From Thomasclavelia sp047249845 (GTDB taxonomy: Bacteria; Bacillota_I; Bacilli_A; Erysipelotrichales; Coprobacillaceae), in contig NZ_JBKTWO010000001.1 of NCBI RefSeq assembly GCF_047249845.1, forward strand, positions 62,001 through 126,000: a DNA stretch of 64,000 nt. The letters run 5' to 3'. A program made the translations under genes and the position numbers. The notes beneath the pieces were generated by a model. The model did no database searches, was not told the origin of the DNA, and was given only the letters and a program-made list of their open reading frames with translations. Position 1 is the stretch's first letter. Every line of letters begins with the position of its first letter. Below are positions 50,965-59,250 of this stretch, piece by piece.

Positions 50965-51432
50965 ATGGAACTTTTAGATAAAATTAAAATAATGATCGAA
51001 CCAATTTTAAAAAATAATAATGTTTATCTTGATGATCTTGAGTATGTTCAAGATCATGGAGAATGGTATCTTAGGATCTTTGTTGAAAAAAATGATGGTT
51101 TCTTAGATATGGATACTTGTGTTGCAGTAAGTGAAGCAATTAGCCAAAAAATGGATGAGGAAGATCCGATTAAAGGAGAATATTATTTGGAAGTTTCTTC
51201 GCCTGGTGTAGAGAAACCATTGAAAACATTTGAACAAGTCAAATCTTCTCTTGGAAAATATGTTTATGCTAAATTCTATAATCCTGTAGCAGGTTTAGAT
51301 GAAATTGAAGGTTTTATTAAAACAATTGAAGATGAAACGATTGAATTTGAATATTTAGTTAAGAATATTAAGAAAAAGATTGAAATCGATTATAACAATA
51401 TTAAATTTATTAGACTAGCTGTGAAATTTTAG
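50965..51432 (+). CDS. rimP: Ribosome maturation factor RimP
   Basis: 155 residues from the ATG at 50965, preceded by GAGGTGA; an in-frame TTG at 50947 lies in the attenuator tail and is rejected. Conserved segments are HGEWYLRIFVEKNDG, LDMDTCVAVSEAIS and YYLEVSSPGVEKPLK. RimP is needed for efficient 30S assembly. It heads the classical rimP-nusA-ylxR-ylxQ-infB-rbfA operon, with 12 bp to nusA. Confidence 0.97.
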   Translation: MELLDKIKIMIEPILKNNNVYLDDLEYVQDHGEWYLRIFVEKNDGFLDMDTCVAVSEAISQKMDEEDPIKGEYYLEVSSPGVEKPLKTFEQVKSSLGKYVYAKFYNPVAGLDEIEGFIKTIEDETIEFEYLVKNIKKKIEIDYNNIKFIRLAVKF

Positions 51433-51444
51433 GAGGATATAAAA

Positions 51445-52776
51445 GTGGCAAGTAAAAAATTCATGGACGCATTAAATTTGTTGATTGAAGAAAAAGGAAT
51501 TGAAAAAGATGTTTTCTTAGAAATGTTAAAAGAGTCTATTGCAAAAGCATATAAGAAAAATTATTTAAATCCTGATGCTAATGTCCGTGTTGAAATTAAT
51601 GAAAAAACTGGGAAGTTTAGATTATTTGAAATCAGAACGGTTGTTGATGATCTTGATGATGAAGATATTGAATTATCGTTAGAAGAAGCTCAAGCTATTA
51701 ATCCTTTTCATAAAATTGGAGATGTTGTGGAAACAGAAGCTGATGTTGAACATATTGGTCGTTTAGCAGCAATACAGACAAAGCAATTATTTAGACAAAA
51801 AATTCGAGAAACTGAAAAAGAAACACTTTATAATGAATTTGCAGATAAAAAAGATGATATCATTACTGGTATTGTTGATCGTGTTGAAGATAAATTTGCA
51901 ATCGTTAATATTGGTAAAACTGGAGCCTTTTTAGCTATAAACCAACAAATTCCTGGTGAAAGGATCAAAGAAGGACAACATTTAAAAGTGTATGTTAGTG
52001 ATGTTGATCGGGGAACAAAAGGTACTCATATTGTTGTTAGTAGAACTGAGCCAAACTTTGTTAAAAGATTATTTGAATTAGAGGTGCCTGAGGTATATGA
52101 TGGAACAGTTGAAATTAAAGCTGTTTCTCGTGAACCAGGGGAAAGAAGTAAAGTAGCTGTTTATACAAGTAATGAAAGTGTTGATCCAATTGGATCTTGC
52201 GTGGGGCCTAAAGGCAGCCGTGTTAAAAATGTAGTTGATGAATTAAATGGTGAAATGATTGATATTATTATTTGGAGTAGTGATCCAGTTGTATTTATTT
52301 CAAATGCTTTAAGTCCTTCAGAAGTTAAACATGTTGCAATTAATGAAAATGATCATAGTGCGTTAGTTGTGGTACCTGATGACCAGTTATCTTTAGCAAT
52401 TGGTAAACGTGGGCAAAATGCTCGTTTAGCTGTAAGACTTACGGGATGGAAAATTGATATCAAATCAGTTAGTGAAGCTTTAGAGCTTGGATTGATTACT
52501 TTAGAAGATATAACTATTCCAGAAGATAATTCGCCTGTTGATTCTAATTTTGAAGAAGAATTTGCACAAGAAATGTTAGAAAAAACTTCAGATGAAGTTA
52601 TTGATGATACTGAAGAAGAAATTATCGAAGAAGAAATCATTGAAGAAGTTGTAGAAACTGCACCAGTTAAAAAAGTGATTGAATATGAAGATTTTGAAGA
52701 TTTGGATGATGAATATAGTAAATATGATGAAGAAATCGATTATGATGAATATGATAAATATTATGATGCTGATTAA
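51445..52776 (+). CDS. nusA: Transcription termination/antitermination protein NusA with acidic C-terminal tail
   Basis: 443 residues from a GTG start (AGGAGG 9-14 bases upstream). N-terminal RNA-polymerase-binding domain (1-125), S1 domain (about 133-200, IITGIVDRVEDKFAIVNIG), two KH domains (about 225-350, IGSCVGPKGSRVKNVV and AIGKRGQNARLAVRLTGW). After the KH2 domain comes a ~85-residue tail rich in Glu, Asp and Tyr (EEIIEEEIIEEVVE, DEEIDYDEYDKYYDAD). B. subtilis NusA stops at about 371 residues, so this tail is an extension. It could mimic nucleic acid and auto-inhibit the KH domains, or bind the polymerase alpha subunit; both are speculation. Confidence 0.97.
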   Translation: MASKKFMDALNLLIEEKGIEKDVFLEMLKESIAKAYKKNYLNPDANVRVEINEKTGKFRLFEIRTVVDDLDDEDIELSLEEAQAINPFHKIGDVVETEADVEHIGRLAAIQTKQLFRQKIRETEKETLYNEFADKKDDIITGIVDRVEDKFAIVNIGKTGAFLAINQQIPGERIKEGQHLKVYVSDVDRGTKGTHIVVSRTEPNFVKRLFELEVPEVYDGTVEIKAVSREPGERSKVAVYTSNESVDPIGSCVGPKGSRVKNVVDELNGEMIDIIIWSSDPVVFISNALSPSEVKHVAINENDHSALVVVPDDQLSLAIGKRGQNARLAVRLTGWKIDIKSVSEALELGLITLEDITIPEDNSPVDSNFEEEFAQEMLEKTSDEVIDDTEEEIIEEEIIEEVVETAPVKKVIEYEDFEDLDDEYSKYDEEIDYDEYDKYYDAD

Positions 52777-52788
52777 GGAGTGATGATC

Positions 52789-53046
52789 TTGCGTAAAATA
52801 CCATTAAGGAAATGTTTAGCTACCGGTGAACAATTGCCAAAAAAGGAACTGATTAGAGTCGTTCGTAATAAAGAGGGCGAAGTGCATGTTGATCCAACTG
52901 GTAAGATGAATGGACGGGGAGCTTATTTGAAAAGGGATAAGAAAGCATTTGAAATTGCAAAGAAGAAAAAAGTTTTAGCTCGTGCTTTGCAAGTTGAGAT
53001 TCCTGACCAGATTTTTGAAGAATTGGAAAAATTTGCTAATGAATAA
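52789..53046 (+). CDS. ylxR: YlxR (RnpM) family RNA-binding protein
   Basis: 85 residues from TTG at 52789, chosen because AAGGAG (52775-52780) is 8 bases upstream and the family starts RKIPLRKCLATGE. GTG 52780 and ATG 52783 are in frame but too close to that site. The DUF448 fold shows the conserved RVVRNKEGEVHVDPTGKMNG and GRGAYLKR. Its homologue was reported to bind RNase P RNA in B. subtilis. It overlaps ylxQ by 8 bp. Confidence 0.93.
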   Translation: MRKIPLRKCLATGEQLPKKELIRVVRNKEGEVHVDPTGKMNGRGAYLKRDKKAFEIAKKKKVLARALQVEIPDQIFEELEKFANE

Positions 53047-53335
53047 TTTTTTAAATACACTTGGTCTGGCTAGTCGTGCTCGCAAAATTGTTACTGGGGA
53101 AACATTAATTAATAAAATTCGATCTAATGAAGTATATTTTGTTATTATTGCAACTGATGCAAGCGATAATACAAAAAAGAAACTTACTGATAAATGTACT
53201 AGTTATAATATTGATTATGTTATTGCTAGTAATATTAATGAACTTTCTAAAGCGGTTGGTAAAAATAATCGTGTTGCATTAGGTATCCAGGATGCTGGAT
53301 TTGCTAAAAACTTAAAAGAGAAGATAGGAGGGTGA
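53039..53335 (+). CDS. ylxQ: L7Ae-family ribosomal/K-turn protein YlxQ
   Basis: 98 residues from the ATG at 53039, inside the last codons of ylxR; the frame is open earlier, but the family starts FLNTLGLASRARKIVTGE. The L7Ae/L30e-type K-turn-binding fold shows VYFVIIATDASDNTKKKL and VALGIQDAGFAKNL. In the nusA operon between ylxR and infB, as in most Firmicutes. Its exact role on the ribosome or on K-turn RNAs is not established. Confidence 0.94.
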   Translation: MNNFLNTLGLASRARKIVTGETLINKIRSNEVYFVIIATDASDNTKKKLTDKCTSYNIDYVIASNINELSKAVGKNNRVALGIQDAGFAKNLKEKIGG

Positions 53336-53339
53336 AATT

Positions 53340-55193
53340 ATGGCAAAACAAAACAAAAATTTGAAAAATAAAAAAGGGGCTCCTAAAAAGAAACAGCTTA
53401 AATCAAATTTTCCAAATAAAAAAGAAGAAACTGCAGTTAAAGAAGGGGTAATTGTATACGAAGAAGGTATTACAGTTGGTCAATTAGCAGAAAAGATTGG
53501 TCAAACCCCTGCAAATGTTATCAAAGTATTATTTTTACTTGGTACAATGGTTACGATTAATTCTTCATTAACGGATGAACAAGTAGAGCTAATTTGTTTA
53601 GAATATGGTTTTGAAGTAGAAAAACATATTGAGGTTAGTGAGGTTAATTTTGAAGAAATAGATATTATTGATGATGAAAAAGATTTAGTTGCCCGTTGCC
53701 CAGTTGTAACAATAATGGGGCATGTTGATCATGGTAAAACAACATTATTAGATACAATTAGAAAATCGGCGGTAGTTGAAGGGGAATTTGGTGGTATTAC
53801 TCAACATATTGGTGCTTATCAAGTTGATGTAAATGATAAAAAGGTTACTTTTTTAGATACACCAGGTCATGAAGCTTTTACAGCTATGCGTGCTCGTGGG
53901 GCTCAAGTAACAGATATTGTTATTATTGTTGTTGCAGCTGATGATGGAGTTATGCCTCAAACTAAAGAAGCGATTGATCATGCAAAAGCAGCAGGAGTTC
54001 CAATTGTTGTAGCGATTAATAAAATTGATAAAGATGGTGCTGATCCGGAAAGAATTAAAGGTGAAATGTCAGAATATGGTTTATTACCTGAAGATTGGGG
54101 TGGAGATACTGTATATTGTGAAATCTCTGCTAAGCAAGGAATCGGAATTGAAGAGTTGTTAGAAACATTGACTGTTGTTGCTGAGTTAGCAGATTTAAAA
54201 GCTAATCCAAATCGTTATGCATACGGTAGCGTTGTTGAAGGCAAACTAGATAAGGGACGTGGTCCTGTTGCAACTTTATTAGTAGAAAATGGAACTTTAA
54301 GAGCAGGTGATCCAATTGTTGTTGGTACAGCTTTTGGTAAGGTTCGTCAAATGTTAGATGACCGTGGTAAAATAATCAAAGAAGCTCTTCCTGCAACCCC
54401 AGTAGAAATCACTGGATTAAATGAAGTGCCTGCTGCTGGTGATAAGTTTATGGTTTTTGAAGGTGAAAAGCAAGCTCGTAGTGTTGGTGAAACACGATTA
54501 AAAGCAAAACAAGATAAAGATAGAGGAACTGGAGCGGCTTTATCACTTGATGATTTATTTTCACAAATTAAAGATGGAGAGATTATCGACCTAAATATTA
54601 TTGTTAAAGCTGATGTTCAAGGAACTGCTGAAGCTGTTAAGGCATCACTTGAAAAAATTGATGTTGATGGTGTTAGGGTAAATGTAATTCGTTCTACTGC
54701 TGGTGGTATTACTGAAGCTGATGTTTTATTAGCTACTGCATCTAAAGCAATTATTTATGGATTTAATGTACGTCCAAATGCAAAAGTGCGCCAAAAGGCA
54801 GAAGAAGAAGGAATTGAAATTCGTCTTCATAACATTATTTATAAAATGGTTGAAGAAATCGAAACTGCTATGAAAGGAATGCTTGCCCCTGAAGTTAAAG
54901 AGGTTGTAACTGGTCAAGCTGAAATTCGTCAAGTTATTAAAGTTTCTAAAGTGGGGAATATTGCTGGGTGTTATGTAACAGATGGATTTATTCGTCGTAA
55001 TTGTGGAATTCGTTTACTTCGTGATAGTGTTGTTGTATATGAAGGTAAATTAGGTTCATTAAAAAGATTCCAAGATGATGTTAAAGAAGTTGCAAGTGGT
55101 TTTGAATGTGGTTTAAGTATTGAAAACTTTAATGATATTAAAGAAGGTGATATTGTTGAAGGATATATCATGGAGGAAGTTGAAATTAAGTAG
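53340..55193 (+). CDS. infB: Translation initiation factor IF-2
   Basis: 617 residues, near the short end for bacterial IF-2, because the lysine-rich N-terminal region before the G domain is only ~115 residues. Domains: IF2-N (about 40-95), G domain starting at about 122 with GHVDHGKTTLLD, DTPGHEAFTAMRARGAQ and NKIDKDGAD, then domains II-IV, including the fMet-tRNA-binding C2 (SVVYEGKLGSLKRFQDDVKE, split as VVYEGKLGSL and KRFQDDVKEV). It positions initiator tRNA and drives subunit joining. AGGAGGGTGA precedes the ATG. rbfA follows after 8 bp; ylxP, often between them, is absent. Confidence 0.98.
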   Translation: MAKQNKNLKNKKGAPKKKQLKSNFPNKKEETAVKEGVIVYEEGITVGQLAEKIGQTPANVIKVLFLLGTMVTINSSLTDEQVELICLEYGFEVEKHIEVSEVNFEEIDIIDDEKDLVARCPVVTIMGHVDHGKTTLLDTIRKSAVVEGEFGGITQHIGAYQVDVNDKKVTFLDTPGHEAFTAMRARGAQVTDIVIIVVAADDGVMPQTKEAIDHAKAAGVPIVVAINKIDKDGADPERIKGEMSEYGLLPEDWGGDTVYCEISAKQGIGIEELLETLTVVAELADLKANPNRYAYGSVVEGKLDKGRGPVATLLVENGTLRAGDPIVVGTAFGKVRQMLDDRGKIIKEALPATPVEITGLNEVPAAGDKFMVFEGEKQARSVGETRLKAKQDKDRGTGAALSLDDLFSQIKDGEIIDLNIIVKADVQGTAEAVKASLEKIDVDGVRVNVIRSTAGGITEADVLLATASKAIIYGFNVRPNAKVRQKAEEEGIEIRLHNIIYKMVEEIETAMKGMLAPEVKEVVTGQAEIRQVIKVSKVGNIAGCYVTDGFIRRNCGIRLLRDSVVVYEGKLGSLKRFQDDVKEVASGFECGLSIENFNDIKEGDIVEGYIMEEVEIK

Positions 55194-55201
55194 GTGATTG
55201 A

Positions 55202-55549
55202 ATGGTTCTTAAAAAAGAAAAATTAAGTGGTATTATTCAACGTGAATTATCACAAATCCTTCAAGTTGAAGTACGTGATCCTAAAATTGGTTTTTGTACA
55301 ATTACAGCAGTAGATTTAACAAATGATTTATCAATTGCTAAGATTTATGTTACTTTTTTAGGGAAAGATTTTAATACTCGTAAAGGTATGGAAGCGTTAG
55401 AACGTTCTAAAGGTTTTATTCGTTCGTTACTAGCTAAACGTTTAACTATTCGTAAAGTACCAGAGTTACATTTTGTTCATGATACTTCATTAGAGTATGG
55501 TAATAAAATTGAAAAGATTATTGATGATATTAATCATCATGATAAGTAG
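55202..55549 (+). CDS. rbfA: Ribosome-binding factor A
   Basis: 115 residues, typical. The KH-like fold shows IIQRELSQILQVEVRDPKIG, TAVDLTNDLSIAKIYVTF and RKVPELHFVHDTSLEYG. RbfA binds the 16S 5' end region during 30S maturation and cold adaptation. The ATG at 55202 overlaps the GTGAT-like TAGGTGAT site following infB. It ends the nusA-infB operon with a strong terminator. truB and ribF, usual next genes, are replaced here by a DUF4062 gene. Confidence 0.97.
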   Translation: MVLKKEKLSGIIQRELSQILQVEVRDPKIGFCTITAVDLTNDLSIAKIYVTFLGKDFNTRKGMEALERSKGFIRSLLAKRLTIRKVPELHFVHDTSLEYGNKIEKIIDDINHHDK

Positions 55550-55559
55550 ATTAATCAAG

Positions 55560-55608
55560 GTATTTAGCTTACAGTTAAGTAAAAAATCTGTAAGTTAAAT
55601 ACTTTTTT
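55560..55608 (+). terminator. Intrinsic terminator after rbfA
   Basis: GTATTTAGCTTACAG pairs with CTGTAAGTTAAATAC (15 bp with one G-U, 13-nt loop), then TTTTTT. Confidence 0.88.
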
Positions 55609-55640
55609 GTTTAAAAAAAAATTTAATCTTATATGGAAGA

Positions 55641-55669
55641 TTGAAGATAAATTTGTCAAATGATATAAT
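55641..55669 (+). promoter_or_regulatory. Promoter of the DUF4062 gene
   Basis: TTGAAG (55641-55646), 17-bp spacer, extended -10 TGA-TATAAT (55661-55669). A strong constitutive-looking promoter. Confidence 0.75.
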
Positions 55670-55702
55670 TAACTCAGTAAAAAGTTTTAAAAGGAGAATA
55701 AT

Positions 55703-56647
55703 ATGGCAAACACAACTTTAAAACAACATATACCTATTTTTATTTCTTCAACTTATGAAGATTTAATTCCTTATCGTAATCAAGTTAAAGAAGTAATTGT
55801 TAAATTAGAACAAATAGTTAAAGGGATGGAGTATTTTGGCTCTAGCCCTGAAAATTCTTTAGATACATGTTTACATCAAGTAGAAGAAAGTAAAGTTTTT
55901 ATTTCTATTATTGCAATGCGCTATGGATCAGTTCATGATGAAAGTGGTTTTTCTTATTCAGAGTTAGAATACAATAAAGCAAGAGAAAAAAATATTCCAA
56001 TTTTAATCTATATTTTAGATGAAAATCAACCAATTCCTCCAAAGTTTGTTGATACTGGGATTAAGGCTGAAAAATTAAAAGAATTTAAAGAAAAGGTGAA
56101 AAAGTTACATACAATAAGTTTTTTTACTACGCCAGATAATTTAAAAGAACAAGTAAGTAGAGATTTAATTGCTGTTTTAAATAAGATAGATAATGTTAGT
56201 ATAAATGAAAATAGTAATATTTTAAAAACACATGAAATCTTAGATGAAAAAATTATTAATGAATTTTTATTAAGACCTAAAAAACATGCAGGATTAGAAG
56301 GAAAAATAAAATTGCAGGTGGTTGAGCCGTCAGTAATGGTAAAATCAGAAATTATTAAGTCTAATGGCTTAACGGTAGGCGATACTATTGGTCGAAAGGT
56401 TAAAATTGTTAATTTTGAAAAGAATGACTTTATTAGTAATTCAACAACTTTTTTATATGCAGATGGAGAAAATGCAGATTGGTTAGAAACAATAAAAGAA
56501 AATGATATTATTGATGTTAAAGTTCGTTTAAACTGTTGTATAGTTAAAGAAAAAATGACACGTCCTAATGGTGAGATAATATCTGATTTAACAGATGTTG
56601 TATATTGTTCAATGACATTATTAGAAATTGATGAGCAGAAATTATAA
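55703..56647 (+). CDS. DUF4062-domain protein with unknown C-terminal domain
   Basis: 314 residues. The N-terminal ~150 residues match DUF4062, a Rossmann/TIR-like domain: IPIFISSTYEDLIPYRNQV, FGSSPENSLDTCLHQVEES, VFISIIAMRYGSV and SYSELEYNKAREKNIPILIY. In other proteins it precedes STAND ATPases linked to immunity or signalling. Here no ATPase follows; residues ~200-314 form a beta-rich, OB-like segment (GLTVGDTIGRKVKIVNF, NDIIDVKVRLNC) that I do not recognise. AAAGGAGAA precedes the ATG. It is monocistronic with its own promoter, in the slot where truB-ribF usually sit, so it was probably acquired. A defence or stress-sensing role is only a guess. Confidence 0.85.
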   Translation: MANTTLKQHIPIFISSTYEDLIPYRNQVKEVIVKLEQIVKGMEYFGSSPENSLDTCLHQVEESKVFISIIAMRYGSVHDESGFSYSELEYNKAREKNIPILIYILDENQPIPPKFVDTGIKAEKLKEFKEKVKKLHTISFFTTPDNLKEQVSRDLIAVLNKIDNVSINENSNILKTHEILDEKIINEFLLRPKKHAGLEGKIKLQVVEPSVMVKSEIIKSNGLTVGDTIGRKVKIVNFEKNDFISNSTTFLYADGENADWLETIKENDIIDVKVRLNCCIVKEKMTRPNGEIISDLTDVVYCSMTLLEIDEQKL

Positions 56648-56701
56648 AATATTTGTGATATAAATTGCCAGAGCTTTATTCGTATAATCTAGATATAGAT
56701 G

Positions 56702-56710
56702 TGCTATAAT
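56702..56710 (+). promoter_or_regulatory. Extended -10 promoter for nagA
   Basis: TGC-TATAAT; no clear -35. A second TATAAT lies at 56683-56688. Confidence 0.55.
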
Positions 56711-56738
56711 ATGTCCATAGATAGAGGAGGACGAAAAA

Positions 56739-57878
56739 ATGAGACAATGTATCATAAATGGTAAAGTAATATTAAAAGATAAAGTGATTAATGCTAATGT
56801 TTATGTAGAGGGTGAATATATTTGTGAAATCTCACAACGTTTACCTGATAATGAACAAGTTATTGATGCTAAAGGGCGTTATGTTTCACCAGGATTTATT
56901 GAATCCCATAGTCATGGGCGCAATGGTAGTGATTTTATGTATCCTTCTTTTGAAGATTTAAATACGATTACTAGTAATTTTATTAAAAGTGGAGTTACTG
57001 GGATTTTAGCTACAACTATGACTATGTCAAAAGAAGATACTTATACAGCAATAAAAAATATTGCAGAGAATATAGATAAAGTTAGTGGAAGTAAGATTCT
57101 AGGTATTCATATGGAAGGACCGTTTTTTAACCTTAAATATAAAGGAGCACAACCTGAAGAGTATATGATTGATCCAACAATAACTAATTACAAAAGTTTA
57201 ATTGGTGAATTTGGTTATTTAATAAAGAAAATAAGTTTAGCTCCTGAATTAAAAAATGCTGATAAGTTAATTGAGTATTTAGTAAACGAAGGTGTGGTTG
57301 TAAGTTTAGGACATACTGATGCGACATATCAGCAGGCAATAAATGGAATTAAAGCTGGAGCTACTTCTGGGACACATACTTTTAATGCTATGACACCACT
57401 TACTCATCGTAATCCGGGTGTTGTTGGTGCAATCATGGAAAGTGATGAGGTATATGCGGAATTAATACTTGATGGAATTCATGTAAGCTATCCAGCAGCT
57501 AAGGTGTTATTAAAGGCTAAAGGGTTAGATAAAGTAGTCTTGATTACAGATTCAATGGAAGCTTCAGGTCTTGATGATGGAGAATATAAAATTGGTAATC
57601 AAGCTGTATATGTTAAAGATAATTCTGCGCGTTTAGAAAGTGGAACCTTGGCTGGAAGTGTTTTAGCAATGAATACTGCAGTTAAAAATGCATATCAGAA
57701 TCTAGGTTTAACGATTTATGAAGCAGTTAAATTAGCTAGTTATAATCCTGCTAAAAATTTAAATTTAATTGACTTAGGAGAATTGGCAATTAATAAAAAA
57801 GCTGATATAATCATGTTTGATGAAGAGATAAATATTGACTTTGTCATGATTGATGGAAAGGTATTGATCGGTGGATGA
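56739..57878 (+). CDS. nagA: N-acetylglucosamine-6-phosphate deacetylase
   Basis: 379 residues, typical. Amidohydrolase motifs: HSHGRNGSDF (metal region), LGIHMEGPFFN with the metal-binding Glu, SLGHTDATYQQA, GTHTFNAMTPLTHRNPG, LDGIHV and VLITDSMEASGLDDG with the catalytic Asp. It converts GlcNAc-6-P to GlcN-6-P, the first step in recycling or catabolism of cell-wall and host amino sugars. AGAGGAGG precedes the ATG at 56739. nagB and a GlcNAc transporter are not adjacent. The 3' end abuts or overlaps a LacX-type epimerase gene. Confidence 0.96.
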   Translation: MRQCIINGKVILKDKVINANVYVEGEYICEISQRLPDNEQVIDAKGRYVSPGFIESHSHGRNGSDFMYPSFEDLNTITSNFIKSGVTGILATTMTMSKEDTYTAIKNIAENIDKVSGSKILGIHMEGPFFNLKYKGAQPEEYMIDPTITNYKSLIGEFGYLIKKISLAPELKNADKLIEYLVNEGVVVSLGHTDATYQQAINGIKAGATSGTHTFNAMTPLTHRNPGVVGAIMESDEVYAELILDGIHVSYPAAKVLLKAKGLDKVVLITDSMEASGLDDGEYKIGNQAVYVKDNSARLESGTLAGSVLAMNTAVKNAYQNLGLTIYEAVKLASYNPAKNLNLIDLGELAINKKADIIMFDEEINIDFVMIDGKVLIGG

Positions 57879-57879
57879 A

Positions 57880-58758
57880 ATGGTAACATTAAAAAATGAA
57901 TTTTTAGAAGTAACACTTGAAAATAAAGGTGCAGAAATCATTAAAATTGTTGGTCAAAATGATAAAATTAATTATATGTGGCGACGAGATCCTATTCAAT
58001 GGGGAAGTAGTGCACCAGTTTTATTTCCGATTGTTGGAGCTTTACAAAATAATGAGTGTCGCATTGATGGTAAAACGTATAATATGACTCAGCATGGTTT
58101 TTCTCGCCATAATGAGTATGTGGCAAATCAAATTAGTGATCAGGAAGTGATTTTCACATTAACTTCAAATGAGAACATCGTTAAACAGTATCCATATTTA
58201 TTTAAATTAGAAGTTATATATCGTTTAGATAAAAATATTTTAGCTTGTAACTTTAAAGTTACAAACATAGATAATCAAGAAATTTATTTTCAAATTGGTG
58301 GACATCCAGCCTTTGCTTGTCCTTTTATGGAAAATGAGTCAAGTAATGATTATTATCTTGAATTTAGTGAAGATGAGATATTAGATAGAAAAGTAATTGA
58401 TCTTGAAAAAAAAGGAATAACCCATGAAACTGCGCCTTTTTTAGATAATGAGAAAAGATTTTTTATTCGTCAAGAATTATTTAGCAATGATACAATTATT
58501 TTACAAAATTTTAAATCAAAAAAAATAACTTTAAAATCTTTAAATCACAATAAGTCTTTAGTTGTTCATATGGATAAATTTACACATTTAGGAATATGGG
58601 CAGCTAAACATGTTGGTGGTTTGATTGCAATTGAACCTTGGTTTGGTCATAGTGATTATGTTGATTTTTCAGGTGAGTTAAAAGATAAAGAAGGAGTTAT
58701 TGCATTAAAAGCTAATCAAACTTTTGAGGCAACTTTAAAAATTGAAATTAACCAATAA
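57880..58758 (+). CDS. Aldose 1-epimerase family protein (LacX-like)
   Basis: 292 residues from the ATG at 57880, which has GGTGG 5 bases upstream; a GTG at 57871, overlapping nagA by 8 bp, is the alternative. The galactose-mutarotase-like fold shows SSAPVLFPIVGAL, MTQHGFSRHNEY with the conserved His, IGGHPAFACPF and IAIEPWFGHSD. LacX-type members act on hexose or hexose-phosphate anomers, with uncertain substrate. Tight linkage with nagA suggests amino-sugar or host-glycan metabolism. It has no promoter of its own and no clear terminator after it. Confidence 0.9.
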   Translation: MVTLKNEFLEVTLENKGAEIIKIVGQNDKINYMWRRDPIQWGSSAPVLFPIVGALQNNECRIDGKTYNMTQHGFSRHNEYVANQISDQEVIFTLTSNENIVKQYPYLFKLEVIYRLDKNILACNFKVTNIDNQEIYFQIGGHPAFACPFMENESSNDYYLEFSEDEILDRKVIDLEKKGITHETAPFLDNEKRFFIRQELFSNDTIILQNFKSKKITLKSLNHNKSLVVHMDKFTHLGIWAAKHVGGLIAIEPWFGHSDYVDFSGELKDKEGVIALKANQTFEATLKIEINQ

Positions 58759-58796
58759 TGACAAATATTTTATAATTACTGTTTTATAATTTAATT

Positions 58797-58970
58797 ATGA
58801 AAGTGAAAATTATTGAAAAGACTCATGAATTAGATTTAGAAGATGAAATCAATGAATTTATAGTTAAAAAAGATCCAGAGATTTTAGCAATGCATTATCA
58901 AGTAGCAATGACTTTTTCTAGTGAATTAGAGTATAGTTTTAGCTGTTTGATAGAATATGAGGATAAATAA
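58797..58970 (+). CDS. Small Cse60-like sporulation-associated protein
   Basis: 57 residues: starts MKVKIIEKTHELDLEDEIN, ends FSCLIEYEDK. The pattern MKVK...H..DLE..INEF...MHYQVAM.F..E..YSFSCLI.Y resembles the Cse60 family of small sporulation proteins; this rests on recall, not on a search. There is no Shine-Dalgarno. A TATAAT at 58785-58790 would place transcription start at or near the ATG, so translation may be leaderless; another TATAAT at 58771 would give a ~14-nt leader. A terminator hairpin overlaps its stop codon, which supports a real, separately transcribed gene. Confidence 0.7.
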   Translation: MKVKIIEKTHELDLEDEINEFIVKKDPEILAMHYQVAMTFSSELEYSFSCLIEYEDK

Positions 58971-58989
58971 ATTTTATTTATCCTTTTTT
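58961..58989 (+). terminator. Intrinsic terminator overlapping the end of the Cse60-like gene
   Basis: GGATAAATAA pairs with TTATTTATCC (10 bp, 3-nt loop), then TTTTTT. Confidence 0.85.
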
Positions 58990-59036
58990 GCATAGTTTTT
59001 GAAAAATATGTTAAAAATAACTATGGAGGTGATACC

Positions 59037-59186
59037 ATGGCAAAAGATGTATGTTGTCATGTTGACAGTTGTGTATATAATCATGACTGTAAGTGTGATG
59101 CCCAAGAAATTACAGTATGTAATTGTAAATGTAATGAAGCAAAAGACGTTAAAGAAACTGCTTGTGATACTTTTAGATGTAGATAG
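59037..59186 (+). CDS. Small cysteine-rich DUF1540 protein
   Basis: 49 residues with nine cysteines: DVCCHVDSCVYNHDCKCDA, then ITVCNCKCNEA and TACDTFRCR. The C-x-V-x-x-C-x-Y-N...C-x-A-x-x-I-x-V...C-x-T-F pattern is that of DUF1540, probably a small metal-binding domain. A near-perfect GGAGGTGAT site lies 4 bases before the ATG, and a UUCG-loop terminator contains its stop codon. Both support expression as a single gene. Members are frequent in spore-forming clostridia; the function is not known. Confidence 0.85.
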   Translation: MAKDVCCHVDSCVYNHDCKCDAQEITVCNCKCNEAKDVKETACDTFRCR

Positions 59187-59211
59187 GGACTTCGGTTCCT
59201 ATTTATTTTAT
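59184..59211 (+). terminator. Terminator with C(UUCG)G tetraloop after the DUF1540 gene
   Basis: TAGGGAC pairs with GTTCCTA (7 bp, one G-U), closed by a stable UUCG tetraloop, then a T-rich tract. The left arm starts with the stop codon. Confidence 0.75.
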
Positions 59212-59225
59212 TGTGAAATAAAACG

Positions 59226-59234
59226 TGTTATAAT
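59226..59234 (+). promoter_or_regulatory. Extended -10 promoter for the lipoprotein-rsuA unit
   Basis: TGT-TATAAT; no clear -35 box. It lies just after the DUF1540 terminator. Confidence 0.55.
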
Positions 59235-59250
59235 GGTATCGGTGATGAAT

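Noticed and set aside
58999..59250. N-terminal extension of the 59251 lipoprotein
   Set aside because: The same bases encode the DUF1540 protein in another frame, plus its terminator; the lipoprotein signal peptide starts at 59251.
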